Below, in pieces: positions 12,101 to 20,661 of a stretch of 64,000 nucleotides of DNA (its first letter is position 1; each line of letters starts with the position of its first letter). The notes beneath the pieces were generated by a model that saw only the letters and a list, made by a program, of their open reading frames with translations, was not told the origin of the DNA and did not search any database. The DNA is from Bacillus sp. B15-48 (GTDB taxonomy: Bacteria; Bacillota; Bacilli; Bacillales; Cytobacillaceae): contig NZ_WOFU01000002.1 in NCBI RefSeq assembly GCF_016879755.1, positions 802,024-866,023 on the forward strand. The letters are read 5' to 3'. The position numbers and the translations under genes were made by a program.

Positions 12101-12525
12101 TCCCTATCTCCATTCAATAAAGCTTGTTCAATAGCTCCTTCGATTCCGGGAGTAAGGGCATATAAACCTTGTGAATAGTGCTTTAACCATCTAACAGGGA
12201 TACCCTTCGGAGATTTTGTTTGAACAGCACTCGATATTTTCACTAAATTATGAAACCCCTGATTATTATAAGCAAGCAGGACAATTGGAAAAGAATGGCC
12301 CCCTTCCACCATTCCTACTACATCAACAGTTAAACCTAATAGAGGTGTAACTGAGTGTTTTTGACATTCTTTATAAAAGGCAATTGTTCCATGCATGACA
12401 TTTCGATCTGTTAATGCGATGGCAGGAAACCCTTTTTCTTTTGCGTCCTTAACAAGCGCTTCAATTGTAATTGTACTTGTCAGCAAACTGTAAGCACTAT
12501 ATACATGTAGATGAATAAAGGACAT
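9172..12525 (-). CDS. dnaE: DNA polymerase III alpha subunit DnaE
   Basis: The 1117-residue protein is the DnaE-type replicative polymerase that in Bacillus works with PolC at primer extension. It has an N-terminal PHP domain (residues 1-210, starting with FIHLHVYSAYSLL), the polymerase palm with the metal-binding aspartates in MPDIDIDFPDHRRDEVI near residue 385, fingers with GLPRHTSTHAAGVV, a helix-hairpin-helix region near 790-850, and a C-terminal OB-fold near 930-1010. There is no exonuclease insertion, so it is not PolC. It is encoded upstream of malic enzyme and divergent from ytrH. Confidence 0.97.
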   Translation of the reverse strand: MSFIHLHVYSAYSLLTSTITIEALVKDAKEKGFPAIALTDRNVMHGTIAFYKECQKHSVTPLLGLTVDVVGMVEGGHSFPIVLLAYNNQGFHNLVKISSAVQTKSPKGIPVRWLKHYSQGLYALTPGIEGAIEQALLNGDREKAKQYAEVFANIFEKGKFYLSLTNQGLPGQGELMKEIAALAEELDIQLAAANSVYYLQQEDSLAHECLLAIKNGQKLQDSERQQLGSNHFYLKTAREMTEQFEDYPDALENTVKISESCHVTLDLETKHLPKYPVPTGETVVGLLEKLCMKGLRERYASPSSEHLNRLKYELDIINKMGFNDYFLIVWDFMKFAREKGILTGPGRGSAAGSIVAYTLFITDVDPLEHDLLFERFLNPERVSMPDIDIDFPDHRRDEVIHYVARKYGEMHVAQITTFGTLAAKAAARDVGRAFGLNTKELDQLSRLIPSRPGITLADAYKESESLRKFAMENDTNKKLLKTAMKLEGLPRHTSTHAAGVVISEQPLTNLIPIQPGSSGIFHTQYSMEHLEEVGLLKMDFLGLRNLSMIETILRSIRGKLKINIDIRQVPLSDESTYNLLSKGETTGVFQLESEGMRKVLTRLVPSKFEDIVAVNALYRPGPMEHIPLFIDRKHGREPIQYAHQDLKDILEKTYGVIVYQEQIMQIAAKLAGFSLGEADLLRRAVSKKKKEVLDRERSHFVRGAVKKGYNEQIANSIYDLIVRFANYGFNRSHAVAYSLIAYQLAYLKAHYPSHFFAALMTSSIGNETKMNQYIRELTQKGLTLLPPSINKSSFTFEVDGESIRYSLAAIKGVGASVLKVILEARKQKPFLNLFDFCIRVPLKLVNRKIMEAFVHSGAFDEFGHDRAVLLASLDVAIEHAQLVAPDDSGQYGLFTEDELDLKPKYVMVEPMRIEDKLSLEKEVLRIYLSTHPVSVFEEEFRFAGAKRMIHHGIGKRGRLGVYITDEKKIRTKKGEAMSFYTLSDPSGEVEAVAFPAVYKRFGHQLKKGEIVLLEGRMEERNGSLQFTIQSVLNREEEAKQQQATLFLKVESEYQTVNKLNQLKNLLKKHSGHFPVILHYADMDKTVLLGDEYRVNGNESCLKEIRRVLGEKNVVLKK

Positions 12526-12614
12526 CTCATCCCCACCTTTAATCGGTTATCTCTTCCTTATTATAGGGTTTGACTCAATAAAAAGAAAATATGTTCTCTT
12601 TTTTTCTTTAGGTT

Positions 12615-12646
12615 TAATCATAATTAAGGAAGTTTGTCCATAAGAT
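12615..12646 (+). promoter_or_regulatory. Possible sigma-E type promoter for ytrHI
   Basis: AATCATA and, 17 bases later, CATAAGAT resemble the -35 and -10 elements of mother-cell sigma-E promoters. They lie about 40 bases before ytrH, whose B. subtilis counterpart is sigma-E dependent. The match is by eye only. Confidence 0.35.
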
Positions 12647-12682
12647 TTCTTTAGAAAGAATTTTTCCCAAAGGGGACTTAAA

Positions 12683-13012
12683 ATGAATCAACCTTTTTTT
12701 ACTCATTTAATTGAGAGTTATTTTATTGCCCTTGGTGTTTTACTTGGTGGCTCATTATTAGGAGGACTCGCCTCTTTTATGACTGGACAACCACTGTTAA
12801 CACAAATTTCACGGATTTCTGATTTAATACGAATTTGGGCAATTATTGCTGCAATTGGAGGAACATTTGACACAGTTTACAGCTTTGAACGGGGATTAAT
12901 GGATGGAGAGACGAAAGATATTTTTAAACAGTTTTTACTTATCTTGTCAGCAATGGGCGGTGCTCAAACAGGAGCAACAATTATCAAATGGTTAACGATG
13001 GAGCATATATAA
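12683..13012 (+). CDS. ytrH: Sporulation membrane protein YtrH
   Basis: The 109-residue protein has three hydrophobic segments (about residues 13-35, 50-65 and 80-100) and the YtrH-family glycine-rich core GVLLGGSLLGGLASF with a C-terminal GGAQTGATIIKWLT. In B. subtilis YtrH and YtrI are mother-cell membrane proteins needed for efficient spore maturation. The ribosome site aaagggg lies 8 bases before the ATG. The gene ends one base before ytrI, so both are one operon. Confidence 0.9.
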   Translation: MNQPFFTHLIESYFIALGVLLGGSLLGGLASFMTGQPLLTQISRISDLIRIWAIIAAIGGTFDTVYSFERGLMDGETKDIFKQFLLILSAMGGAQTGATIIKWLTMEHI

Positions 13013-13013
13013 A

Positions 13014-13517
13014 ATGAGAATTCCGCCCTATTATCGAAAACCCTCTTGGCAACGTTTCTTTGCGGGAATGGTGATCGGTGCGTTCTTGAGTTGGTGTGTC
13101 TTCCTTTATATGCACGGTGTAATGATTGAAGATAAGACAGCCTATATTAGTAAATTAGAAGGTGACCTTAAACAAGAAAAAAGGAATGTGAAAATTTGGC
13201 AAGACGATTATAAAAAACTAAACGAAAAAAACCTTGATCAACTCACAATTCAAAACATTGAAATCAAAATTTTGAATGGGGAGAAATATGGACTTGATTC
13301 TCTAGCCGTTTATGAAGCCGAGGAAGAGATTAAAGAATATTTAAACTTTTTCCTCGCAAAAGATTTAGATTTTGTTTATAAAAGTAGAGACTTGATTCAA
13401 AAGATGATTGAAAACAAAGTTGTCCCATTAAACGGGAAGCGTTATCGTCTCTCTATTACCTCGATGTTTGTTTATACGACGGTCAGTATTCAAATTAAGC
13501 TCCATCTAGATGAGTAA
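13014..13517 (+). CDS. ytrI: Sporulation membrane protein YtrI
   Basis: The 167-residue protein begins with the typical RIPPYYRKPSWQRFFAG segment, then one membrane helix (about residues 20-38) and an extracytoplasmic region with a coiled coil (40-75) and a globular tail. It matches the sporulation protein YtrI by motif and by position directly behind ytrH (one intergenic base). Its biochemical role is unknown; in B. subtilis loss lowers spore quality. Confidence 0.9.
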   Translation: MRIPPYYRKPSWQRFFAGMVIGAFLSWCVFLYMHGVMIEDKTAYISKLEGDLKQEKRNVKIWQDDYKKLNEKNLDQLTIQNIEIKILNGEKYGLDSLAVYEAEEEIKEYLNFFLAKDLDFVYKSRDLIQKMIENKVVPLNGKRYRLSITSMFVYTTVSIQIKLHLDE

Positions 13518-13545
13518 AGCCCCAAACTTCATTTGGGGCTTCTTT
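13518..13545. terminator. Terminator between ytrI and nrnA
   Basis: An AGCCCCAAA / TTTGGGGCT-type hairpin stands directly after the ytrI stop and before the convergent nrnA stop. It can serve both directions; U-runs are short on either side. Confidence 0.75.
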
Positions 13546-13551
13546 GCAAAC

Positions 13552-14484
13552 TCACTTACATAGCTCAATTAAATCATTAATGACATTTTTTGCTTCATCC
13601 CAAGAATGGATTGATGCTCCTGATGCCAACGGATGACCGCCTCCACGATACTTTCGAGCTAGCCCGTTAATAATTGGACCTTTAGAACGAAGTCTAACAC
13701 GAATTTGATCCTCTTCTTCAATAAAAAATACCCATGCCTTAATCCCTTTAACAGATCCTAGCTCACTTACTAATTGGGAAGCCATCTCTGGACGGATATC
13801 ATACTTTTTAAGTACCTCTTTTTTCAAATACACAGCTGCCGCACCGTTTGGGAGTGTTTCAAAACTTTGCAATACTTCTCCTTTTAATTTCACAACATTC
13901 AAATCAAGTTCATACATTTCATTAAAAAGTTCTGGGCGCGAAAAATTATAATGAATTAATTCTCCTGCATAAGAAAATGTTTTATCCGTTGTACTAGGAT
14001 AAATAAACCTCCCTGTATCGCCAACAATCCCTGCAAATAAAAGTCTCGCTCCGTCGTCAGAAAGTGTTAAGCCTCTATCCTTAAACGTAAGATAAAACTC
14101 GTAAATCATTTCACTCGTAGAACTGGCACCCGTATCTACCCATAAAAAATCACCATATGGATCTTCGTTTGGATGATGGTCAATTTTAATGAGCTTCGCA
14201 CCCGTACGATATCTTTTATCACATATACGCTCTTCATTAGCTGTATCACAGACGATAACAAGCGCATTTTGATAAACTTCATCGTCAATGACATCAAGCC
14301 TGCGCATATAATTGAGCGAGGGCTCTTCCTTTCCTACAGCATAAACATTTTTCTCAGGAAAAGATTGCTTGATTATCTCAACGAGGCCACCTTGAGATCC
14401 GTAAGCATCTGGATCTGGACGTACGTGTCGATGGACAATAATCGTTTCATATTTTTCGATTTCATTCATAATTAGTTCTTTCAT
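13552..14484 (-). CDS. nrnA: Oligoribonuclease / pAp phosphatase NrnA
   Basis: NrnA (YtqI) is a bifunctional DHH phosphoesterase that degrades nano-RNAs and dephosphorylates 3'-phosphoadenosine 5'-phosphate. The 310 residues show the metal-binding motifs HRHVRPDPDAYGS, VCDTANEERI and the signature KIDHHPNEDPYG in the N-terminal DHH domain, and GGGHPLASGAS in the C-terminal DHHA1 domain. A good ribosome site (aaggag) lies 7 bases before the ATG. It is convergent with ytrI and divergent from ytpI. Confidence 0.95.
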   Translation of the reverse strand: MKELIMNEIEKYETIIVHRHVRPDPDAYGSQGGLVEIIKQSFPEKNVYAVGKEEPSLNYMRRLDVIDDEVYQNALVIVCDTANEERICDKRYRTGAKLIKIDHHPNEDPYGDFLWVDTGASSTSEMIYEFYLTFKDRGLTLSDDGARLLFAGIVGDTGRFIYPSTTDKTFSYAGELIHYNFSRPELFNEMYELDLNVVKLKGEVLQSFETLPNGAAAVYLKKEVLKKYDIRPEMASQLVSELGSVKGIKAWVFFIEEEDQIRVRLRSKGPIINGLARKYRGGGHPLASGASIHSWDEAKNVINDLIELCK

Positions 14485-14629
14485 AAACTTCTCCTTTAAT
14501 TGTAAAAATAGTTCGTTAATTAATTATTATCACAACAATCCTGAAATGAAAAGAATCGGTGCTGTAATGTAGAAATTTTCAACAAATACCGGTAAAATAG
14601 AGATGATTTTTAAATTGGAGGTATAAATA

Positions 14630-14938
14630 ATGCCTGTACTCGTTTTTTTAATCGTCATTTCTTTTTCAATGTATGTATTTTATAAAATTAAATATGTACG
14701 TAGCACGCTACCAATCGAGAAGAAGTGGCTATCATCGAAGTCTAGCATCGCGCTTGGTCTGTTTGTTGCCCTTTTCGGGATCAATCAATTATTCCTATTC
14801 CCCTCAACAATTACTTATATTATTGCTGGTGGTTTTATTTTAATTGGTAGTTTTAATGCTTACAACGGAATGAAAGCTTATAAGCATTATCTTCCATTTG
14901 CAATGGAAGAAGCTGAGTATATGAAAAATCATTCTTAG
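14630..14938 (+). CDS. ytpI: YtpI-like small membrane protein
   Basis: A 102-residue protein with three membrane segments (about residues 1-17, 37-54 and 60-78) and a short charged C-terminus. Position between nrnA and ytoI, length and the YKIKYVRST...KKWLSSKSSIALG region match the YtpI family, which has no known function. A ggaggt ribosome site precedes the ATG. Transcribed alone, ended by the hairpin at 14944-14976. Confidence 0.8.
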   Translation: MPVLVFLIVISFSMYVFYKIKYVRSTLPIEKKWLSSKSSIALGLFVALFGINQLFLFPSTITYIIAGGFILIGSFNAYNGMKAYKHYLPFAMEEAEYMKNHS

Positions 14939-14943
14939 GAGAA

Positions 14944-14976
14944 AAGAAGCCGCCCTTTTTGGACCGCTTCTTTTTT
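14944..14976. terminator. Bidirectional terminator between ytpI and spxR
   Basis: An AAGAAGC...GCTTCTT stem with internal GC pairs is followed on the + strand by TTTTTTAA and flanked on the - strand by TTCTTTTC. It lies between two convergent stops. Confidence 0.8.
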
Positions 14977-16294
14977 AATGTTTGTCAATTAATTGACATA
15001 CCATCATCGCTTTTCCAACGAGAACCCCTTCATTAAATACTTCTACATCTACCTTTCCAAACTTTCTACCTACTTCAAGAATTCTTGGATGTATCGTTAG
15101 AACATGATCGATTTGAACAGGCTTCAAAAAATAAATCGTCATATTTTCAACGACAAGGTCACCCTTCTTATAGCCTCTTAATACGCGATTAGCTGCCTCT
15201 GCAACAATTGTAGTGAATACACCGTATGAAATTGTACCAAGATGATTTGTCATTTGCGGTGTAACTGTGTAGCGAAAAACATCTTCCTCCTTTGTTTTCC
15301 CACGTAAAATCACCATTTGGCTCGTAATCGTATCATCTAAAGTTTCTCCAACTTGTGGTTGGCGCTGAATCATCTGTAAAGCTTTTAGCACATCCTGCCT
15401 GCTGACAATCCCTTGTAAACGATTGGAATCATCGACGACTGGTAATAACTCAATCCCTTCCCACACCATCATATGTGCAGCGGAAGCAACACTTGTTTTA
15501 CCACCTACAGTCATTGGTTGCTTCGTCATCACTTTTTCAATCGATGTATCGAGATTGTCTTCTAATATATCCTTTGATGTGATCATCCCTTGCACTTTCA
15601 TATTCCGGTCAACTACTGGAAAACGGCTATGCATCGTTTCTTCTTTATAACGATACCAATCAGATACTTTGTCATCTGTGGTAAGGTAGGTTGTTTCATC
15701 AATCGATGTAAGAATGTCTTCAACTAACACAATTTCCTTTTTAATAAGTTGATCATAGATCGCTCTGTTAATCATTGTTGCCACAGTAAAGGTATCATAA
15801 CTACTAGAGATGATCGGTAGTTGCAATTCATCAGCTAGCTTTTTTACATGATCTTCTGTATCAAAACCACCGGTGATTAATACAGCTGCACCGGCCTTTA
15901 ATGCCTGTTCATGCGCTTTATCACGGTTTCCTACAATGAGCAAATTCCCTGCTCCCGTGTAGCGCATCATTGCTTCCAGCTTCATCGCTCCGATGACAAA
16001 TTTATTCAATGTTTTATGAAGACCTGCACGACCACCAAGAACCTGTCCATCAACAATATTGACAACCTCCGCAAATGTCAGTTTCTCAATATTTTCTTTC
16101 TTTTTTCTTTCGATGCGGATTGTGCCGACGCGTTCAATCGTACTAACATACCCTTTATTTTCAGCTTCCTTAATCGCACGGTATGCTGTCCCTTCACTAA
16201 CACTCATCGCTTTGGCGATTTGACGTACAGAGATTTTTTCCCCAATCGGAAGTTCATCGATATATAGTAAAATTTGTTCATGCTTCGTTGCCAA
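14975..16294 (-). CDS. ytoI: CBS-HotDog transcription factor SpxR/YtoI
   Basis: The 439-residue protein combines an N-terminal winged helix-turn-helix (residues 1-65; VRQIAKAMSVSEGTAYRAIKEAE), a DRTGG domain (about 70-180), two CBS repeats (about 190-315) that normally bind adenine nucleotides, and a C-terminal HotDog thioesterase-like domain (330-435). Streptococcal SpxR with this architecture controls spxA1. The TTG at 16294 is chosen over an upstream GTG at 16303 because aaaggg is 8-9 bases before it and the protein then begins MATKHEQIL as in the family. The ligand and target genes are unknown here. Confidence 0.9.
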   Translation of the reverse strand: MATKHEQILLYIDELPIGEKISVRQIAKAMSVSEGTAYRAIKEAENKGYVSTIERVGTIRIERKKKENIEKLTFAEVVNIVDGQVLGGRAGLHKTLNKFVIGAMKLEAMMRYTGAGNLLIVGNRDKAHEQALKAGAAVLITGGFDTEDHVKKLADELQLPIISSSYDTFTVATMINRAIYDQLIKKEIVLVEDILTSIDETTYLTTDDKVSDWYRYKEETMHSRFPVVDRNMKVQGMITSKDILEDNLDTSIEKVMTKQPMTVGGKTSVASAAHMMVWEGIELLPVVDDSNRLQGIVSRQDVLKALQMIQRQPQVGETLDDTITSQMVILRGKTKEEDVFRYTVTPQMTNHLGTISYGVFTTIVAEAANRVLRGYKKGDLVVENMTIYFLKPVQIDHVLTIHPRILEVGRKFGKVDVEVFNEGVLVGKAMMVCQLIDKH

Positions 16295-16411
16295 GAGCTT
16301 CACCCTTTTTAATTATAGTTCCGAACAAAACGTTTTTCCTTCTACAATTATAAGGTTTATGAAGCCTTGATTCAATTGTATTCATGCAATCTACATTAAA
16401 CTTTAACTCCC

Positions 16412-16654
16412 TTAATTCGCAATACCACGGGTTTTCCTCGGTTTTTGACCCTTCTTTCTAGACAAATGTTTTTGCTTTTTCGGCGTAAAAAGATAGGCAG
16501 AAAGATTACCAGCGATAACAAAAAAAGCTAACATTAGCCAGGCGATTGCAAATAAACTTTCCTTTCCTGAGGTTTCAATTGAAAGTCGTGGAATAGCGTA
16601 ATAAAGCATCACGCCACAAAGTAATAAACAAAGTAGATAACGATTTTTATTCAT
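16412..16654 (-). CDS. Small two-helix membrane protein, function unknown
   Basis: An 80-residue protein with two predicted membrane helices (about residues 6-20 and 33-57) and a very basic C-terminal tail (KKQKHLSRKKGQKPRKTRG). The ATG at 16654 is selected because caggaggc stands 7 bases before it; the frame stays open 15 codons further but without a ribosome site. It lies between ytkL and ytoI on the same strand. I do not recognise a characterised family. Confidence 0.75.
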   Translation of the reverse strand: MNKNRYLLCLLLCGVMLYYAIPRLSIETSGKESLFAIAWLMLAFFVIAGNLSAYLFTPKKQKHLSRKKGQKPRKTRGIAN

Positions 16655-16724
16655 CCTAATTGCCTCCTGAAAATAAGCTTGTTTTATACTTATGCACAAG
16701 CCTCCAGCTATAATCCAAAAAAAT

Positions 16725-16758
16725 AAAAACTGCTGTACTTATTCGTACAGCAGTTTTT
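16725..16758 (-). terminator. Intrinsic terminator after ytkL
   Basis: A long perfect stem (AAAACTGCTGTAC / GTACAGCAGTTTT) with a six-base loop stands just after the ytkL stop. On the reverse strand it is followed by TTTTATTTTTTT, a strong terminator. Confidence 0.9.
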
Positions 16759-16765
16759 ATCAAAT

Positions 16766-17446
16766 TTAAAGTTCAAGTACTTCGCCAGGTTCAAGCACTC
16801 TACCGTTCTGGTCCTTTAACATTGAAACAAAAGCTTGCGGATCCTGTTTAATTGGCGGGAATGTATTAAAATGAATAGGTACCACCTGCTTTGCTCGAAG
16901 AAATTCAGCTGCGATCGCGGCATCCTCAGGTCCCATTGTAAAATTATCACCAATTGGCAAGAACGCTAAATCAATCGGATGACGCTCGCCTATTAACTTC
17001 ATATCAGAAAACAATCCGGTATCACCCGCATGATAAATGGTTTTTCCTTCTACAAACAATAACACTCCAGCTGGCATCCCACCATAAATGATTTGTTGAT
17101 TTTCAGTAGCATAACCGGAACCATGGAACGCTTGGGTCATTTTCACCTTCCCAAAATCAAATTCGCATGCCCCACCAATATTCATGCCATGTGTACGAAC
17201 GCCTTGCCAAGATAAATATGTAGCTAAATCCGCATTTGTGATAACTAAAGCGTCATTTTTCTTTGCTAACTGAACAGTATCCCCAACATGATCATTATGT
17301 GCATGTGTCAAGATAATCACATCTACTTTAACTTCATCCGCCTTTAGATCCGTTAAACCATTCCCTGTAATAAAAGGATCAAATAAAATCGACTTTCCTC
17401 CTGTTTCTACTTTCACTACAGAATGCCCATGATATGAAACTTTCAA
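16766..17446 (-). CDS. ytkL: UPF0173 metal-dependent hydrolase YtkL
   Basis: A 226-residue metallo-beta-lactamase-fold hydrolase. The zinc motif [10 protein letters not shown] near residues 54-63, a later [16 protein letters not shown] and the final HFNTFPPI supply the usual metal ligands. The family is conserved but its substrate is unknown. The TTG at 17446 is preferred over the ATG 17 codons upstream: aaggagagag lies just before it, and the protein then begins with KVSYHGHS, the conserved first strand. Divergent from the M24 peptidase gene. Confidence 0.9.
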   Translation of the reverse strand: MKVSYHGHSVVKVETGGKSILFDPFITGNGLTDLKADEVKVDVIILTHAHNDHVGDTVQLAKKNDALVITNADLATYLSWQGVRTHGMNIGGACEFDFGKVKMTQAFHGSGYATENQQIIYGGMPAGVLLFVEGKTIYHAGDTGLFSDMKLIGERHPIDLAFLPIGDNFTMGPEDAAIAAEFLRAKQVVPIHFNTFPPIKQDPQAFVSMLKDQNGRVLEPGEVLEL

Positions 17447-17582
17447 TTTACTCTCTCCTTTCCACTTATCATTTAAATACTTCTCCATTACTTCCAAAAT
17501 CCCTTTTATTTATACGTGAAGTTTACTTTTGTCTTTCCAGTTGCTACGCTCATAAATAGAGAAAAAAAAGGAGGTAAATAAT

Positions 17583-18680
17583 ATGATCGACAGACGCATA
17601 AAACTATCTGCATGGTTAAAAGAAAATGACATCGATGTTGCCTTTCTAACTTCACCAAATAATGTCTTTTATTTTAGCCAATTTTTAAGTGACCCCCATG
17701 AACGACTGCTTGGAGTTGCTATTTTCCAAGAAGAAGAGCCATTTTTAATTTGTGCAAGTATGGAGGGAAATGAAGCAAAAAATGCCGGGTGGCCGCATGA
17801 AATTATCGGTTATAGTGATATTGATGACCCTTGGGTGCTAGTAAAACAGACGATAAAATCGAGAGTCCATTCTGTACATAAAATGGCGATTGAAAAAGAA
17901 CATATGAATATTAAACGTTATGAGTATTTAAGTGAGTTGTTCGCAGGCACGTTATTTGTTACGGCGGAAGATAAAATAAGACAGCTTAGATTAGTAAAGG
18001 ATCAATATGAAATGATAAAACTTCGTGAGGCATGTAAACTCGCTGATTATGCGGTAGAAACAGGCATCAACGAAATTAGTGAAAGAAAAACAGAATTAGA
18101 GATTCTTGCCGCAATTGAATATGAAATGAAGAAAAAAGGCGTACTTGAAATGTCCTTTTCAACAATGGTTTTAACAGGAAAGAATTCAGCATCCCCACAT
18201 GGTACACCAGGAAAAACCAAAATTCAAAAAGGAGATCTCGTTTTATTCGACCTTGGTGTCGTTGTTGATGGTTATTGTTCTGACATCACAAGGACGGTTG
18301 CTTTTCACGACCTTAGCGAGGAACAAGAAAAAATTTACGAAACGGTTCTCGCAAGTCAGCTTACCGCGTTAAAAAAGATAAAATCAGGTACGATTGCCGC
18401 TGACGTTGACCTTGCCGCTCGAAACTATATTCATTCGGCAGGATATGGACAATATTTTCCACATCGATTAGGTCACGGCTTAGGAATTAGTGTCCATGAA
18501 TACCCATCAATAACTGAGACCAATTCAATGATTCTTGAAGAAGGGATGGTTTTTACAGTGGAACCAGGTATTTACGTTCCAAATGTAGGAGGTGTTCGCA
18601 TCGAAGACGATGTCGTTGTTACTGCTACAGGAGTTGAAAGTTTAACGAAATATCCTAAGGAATTACAGATTATTCGTTAA
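17583..18680 (+). CDS. M24 family Xaa-Pro peptidase
   Basis: The 365 residues form a creatinase-like N-terminal domain (1-130) and a pita-bread metallopeptidase domain. The dimetal ligands are visible: two aspartates in LFDLGVVVDGYCSDITRT, the histidine in HRLGHGLGISVHE, and glutamates in FTVEPGIY and GVRIEDDV. This is typical of proline dipeptidases or aminopeptidase P; B. subtilis has several (YkvY, YqhT, PapA), and I cannot tell which orthologue this is. aaaggaggt precedes the ATG by 7-8 bases. It may release proline from peptides; monocistronic. Confidence 0.9.
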   Translation: MIDRRIKLSAWLKENDIDVAFLTSPNNVFYFSQFLSDPHERLLGVAIFQEEEPFLICASMEGNEAKNAGWPHEIIGYSDIDDPWVLVKQTIKSRVHSVHKMAIEKEHMNIKRYEYLSELFAGTLFVTAEDKIRQLRLVKDQYEMIKLREACKLADYAVETGINEISERKTELEILAAIEYEMKKKGVLEMSFSTMVLTGKNSASPHGTPGKTKIQKGDLVLFDLGVVVDGYCSDITRTVAFHDLSEEQEKIYETVLASQLTALKKIKSGTIAADVDLAARNYIHSAGYGQYFPHRLGHGLGISVHEYPSITETNSMILEEGMVFTVEPGIYVPNVGGVRIEDDVVVTATGVESLTKYPKELQIIR

Positions 18681-18793
18681 GCAAGTTCCAGAATTGCATT
18701 GTTATTTGAGGCATCATTTACAATTGACCATTGAGTTGATATATTGGTCCAATAATGAACAAATGTTTTATTAATAACAGGAGGTAGATGAAC

Positions 18794-19468
18794 ATGTCAC
18801 AGCAACTCGCCCAGATGATTGACCATACTTTATTAAAGGCCGATGCGAAAAAAGCAGATATAATGAAACTAGCAGAGGAGGCAAAAGAGCATAAATTTGC
18901 CTCTGTTTGCGTAAACCCAACATGGGTTAAAACGGCAGCGGAAATTTTAACAGATACTCCTGAAGTGAAAGTATGTACGGTCATTGGTTTTCCACTCGGA
19001 GCAACAACTTCTGAGGTAAAAGCATTTGAAACGAAGAATGCAATTGAAAATGGAGCCGATGAAGTTGATATGGTAATCAATATTGGTGCATTGAAGGAGC
19101 AAAATGATGGGTTGGTAGAAAATGACATTAAAGCCGTCGTTGAGGCAGCAAGAGGAAAAGCATTAGTAAAAGTCATTATTGAAACTTCGCTATTAACAGA
19201 TGAGGAAAAAGAAACAGCTTGTAAGCTCGCCGTTAAAGCTGGAGCTGATTATGTAAAAACGTCTACTGGCTTCTCAACCGGAGGCGCTTCGAAGGAAGAT
19301 ATCGCATTAATGAGAAAGGTTGTCGGTCCTTCAATTGGTGTTAAAGCATCAGGAGGCATAAAAAGTCTTGAAGATGCCGAAACGATGATTAATGCAGGCG
19401 CATCCAGAATAGGCGCAAGTTCAGGGGTAATGATTATGAAAGGGCTAACCTCTGATTCAAGCTACTAA
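18794..19468 (+). CDS. deoC: Deoxyribose-phosphate aldolase
   Basis: DeoC cleaves 2-deoxyribose 5-phosphate to acetaldehyde and glyceraldehyde 3-phosphate in deoxynucleoside salvage. The 224-residue barrel shows [29 protein letters not shown], the Schiff-base lysine in [13 protein letters not shown] and the second lysine region [10 protein letters not shown]. The second of two ATGs (18794) is chosen because ggagg is 8 bases before it, against 3 bases for the first. No other deo gene is adjacent, unlike the B. subtilis dra-nupC-pdp operon. Confidence 0.96.
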   Translation: MSQQLAQMIDHTLLKADAKKADIMKLAEEAKEHKFASVCVNPTWVKTAAEILTDTPEVKVCTVIGFPLGATTSEVKAFETKNAIENGADEVDMVINIGALKEQNDGLVENDIKAVVEAARGKALVKVIIETSLLTDEEKETACKLAVKAGADYVKTSTGFSTGGASKEDIALMRKVVGPSIGVKASGGIKSLEDAETMINAGASRIGASSGVMIMKGLTSDSSY

Positions 19469-19516
19469 AGCCAAAACGTCTATCCCCTAATAACTGGCTA
19501 TACAAAGACAAACGAT

Positions 19517-19556
19517 AAAAAGAAGCTCCGTCCTATGACCCGAGCTTCTTTTATTT
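19517..19556. terminator. Bidirectional terminator between deoC and ppaC
   Basis: An AAAAGAAGCTC / GAGCTTCTTTT stem with a 14-base loop lies between convergent stops. The A-rich 5' and T-rich 3' arms give U-tracts in both directions. Confidence 0.8.
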
Positions 19557-19557
19557 A

Positions 19558-20490
19558 CTATCCTCTAGCAACTAAAGTATCTGTCAATACTGGGACAACC
19601 TGCTTTTTACGTGAAACGACACCTTTTAATGTCGCCGTATTATTCTCTAAGCTTACGTTGAAAGCTTCAGCAACAGCATCCGCCTGTTTACCTAATGCAA
19701 GGGCAGCAGAATCATTGGTTAAAATATTTGTAACAACTAGGAGGAATAAATCTAGGTCCTTGTCAGCAATTACTTTTTGGATCGCGTCCTCAAGTTCAGC
19801 CTGGCGTGCCAGTACTTCGTTGATATCAACGGTATTTACTTGGGCAATCTCTACTTTTGAACTTCCCATTGAAAATTCCTTTGCATCCAGTGAAATAAGT
19901 TCTCCTATCGTCTTGCTACTTAAGTCAGCACCTGCTTTTAACATAGCAAGTCCATACTCTTGGGCATCTACACCAGCAATTTCCGCAAGTTCCTTTGCTG
20001 CAGCTACATCCTGCTCTGTGCATGTTGGTGATTTAAATAGGAGTGAATCGGATATAATCGCTGATAACATTAAGCCTGCTGTTTGTTTGTCTAAATTGAC
20101 ATTGTTTTCCTTATACATTTTATTTAAAATCGTTGCCGTACAACCAACTGGCTCCACACGGAAATAAAGCGGGTCACTTGTTTCAAAGTTTGCCACACGG
20201 TGATGGTCAATGACCTCTAAGATTTTTGCTTTTTCGATTCCATCTGCACTTTGTTGACGCTCATTATGGTCGACTAAAATAACTGTTTTTTCTTCAACGG
20301 CTTGTTCGATTAAACGAGGTTCACTAGCTTTAAAATAATCGAGCGCATAAGCTGTCTCTCCGTTAATTTGGCCAAGTCGGACAGCCTCTACTTCTTCTCC
20401 TTGTTGCTTTTTTAAATTTGCATAAGCAATCGCTGAACAAATCGAATCAGTATCTGGATTCTTATGTCCAAAAATAAGTACGTTTTCCAT
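19558..20490 (-). CDS. ppaC: Manganese-dependent inorganic pyrophosphatase
   Basis: This family II pyrophosphatase hydrolyses PPi to phosphate, pulling biosynthetic reactions forward. The 310 residues carry DHH-superfamily metal motifs: [15 protein letters not shown] at the N-terminus, [22 protein letters not shown], and the C-terminal DHHA2 domain with SRKKQVVP near residue 295. It corresponds to B. subtilis PpaC in length and motif order, though the locus differs. Transcribed alone with gaggagtg before the ATG. Confidence 0.97.
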   Translation of the reverse strand: MENVLIFGHKNPDTDSICSAIAYANLKKQQGEEVEAVRLGQINGETAYALDYFKASEPRLIEQAVEEKTVILVDHNERQQSADGIEKAKILEVIDHHRVANFETSDPLYFRVEPVGCTATILNKMYKENNVNLDKQTAGLMLSAIISDSLLFKSPTCTEQDVAAAKELAEIAGVDAQEYGLAMLKAGADLSSKTIGELISLDAKEFSMGSSKVEIAQVNTVDINEVLARQAELEDAIQKVIADKDLDLFLLVVTNILTNDSAALALGKQADAVAEAFNVSLENNTATLKGVVSRKKQVVPVLTDTLVARG

Positions 20491-20621
20491 TTAGACACTC
20501 CTCATTTTTCAATATTACTGGAACGATTCCGCAGTACACTATGTACAAACTACGTGTTTTTCTTCCATAAACAATATACTATAAAATAACATGAATTAAC
20601 ATCCTTCACAATCCACTCAAC

Positions 20622-20653
20622 AAAAAAGATTCAGTATATACCGAATCTTTTTG
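20622..20653 (-). terminator. Intrinsic terminator after ald
   Basis: An AAAAAGATTC / GAATCTTTTT stem with a short loop stands 9 bases after the ald stop; T-rich on the reverse strand. Confidence 0.82.
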
Positions 20654-20661
20654 TAATATAG

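Noticed and set aside
18718-19176. A 152-codon frame on the - strand
   Set aside because: Antisense to deoC; hydrophobic and serine-rich shadow with no family resemblance.
19535-20167. A 210-codon open frame on the + strand
   Set aside because: Antisense to manganese pyrophosphatase, whose motifs are all intact; serine- and alanine-rich shadow composition.
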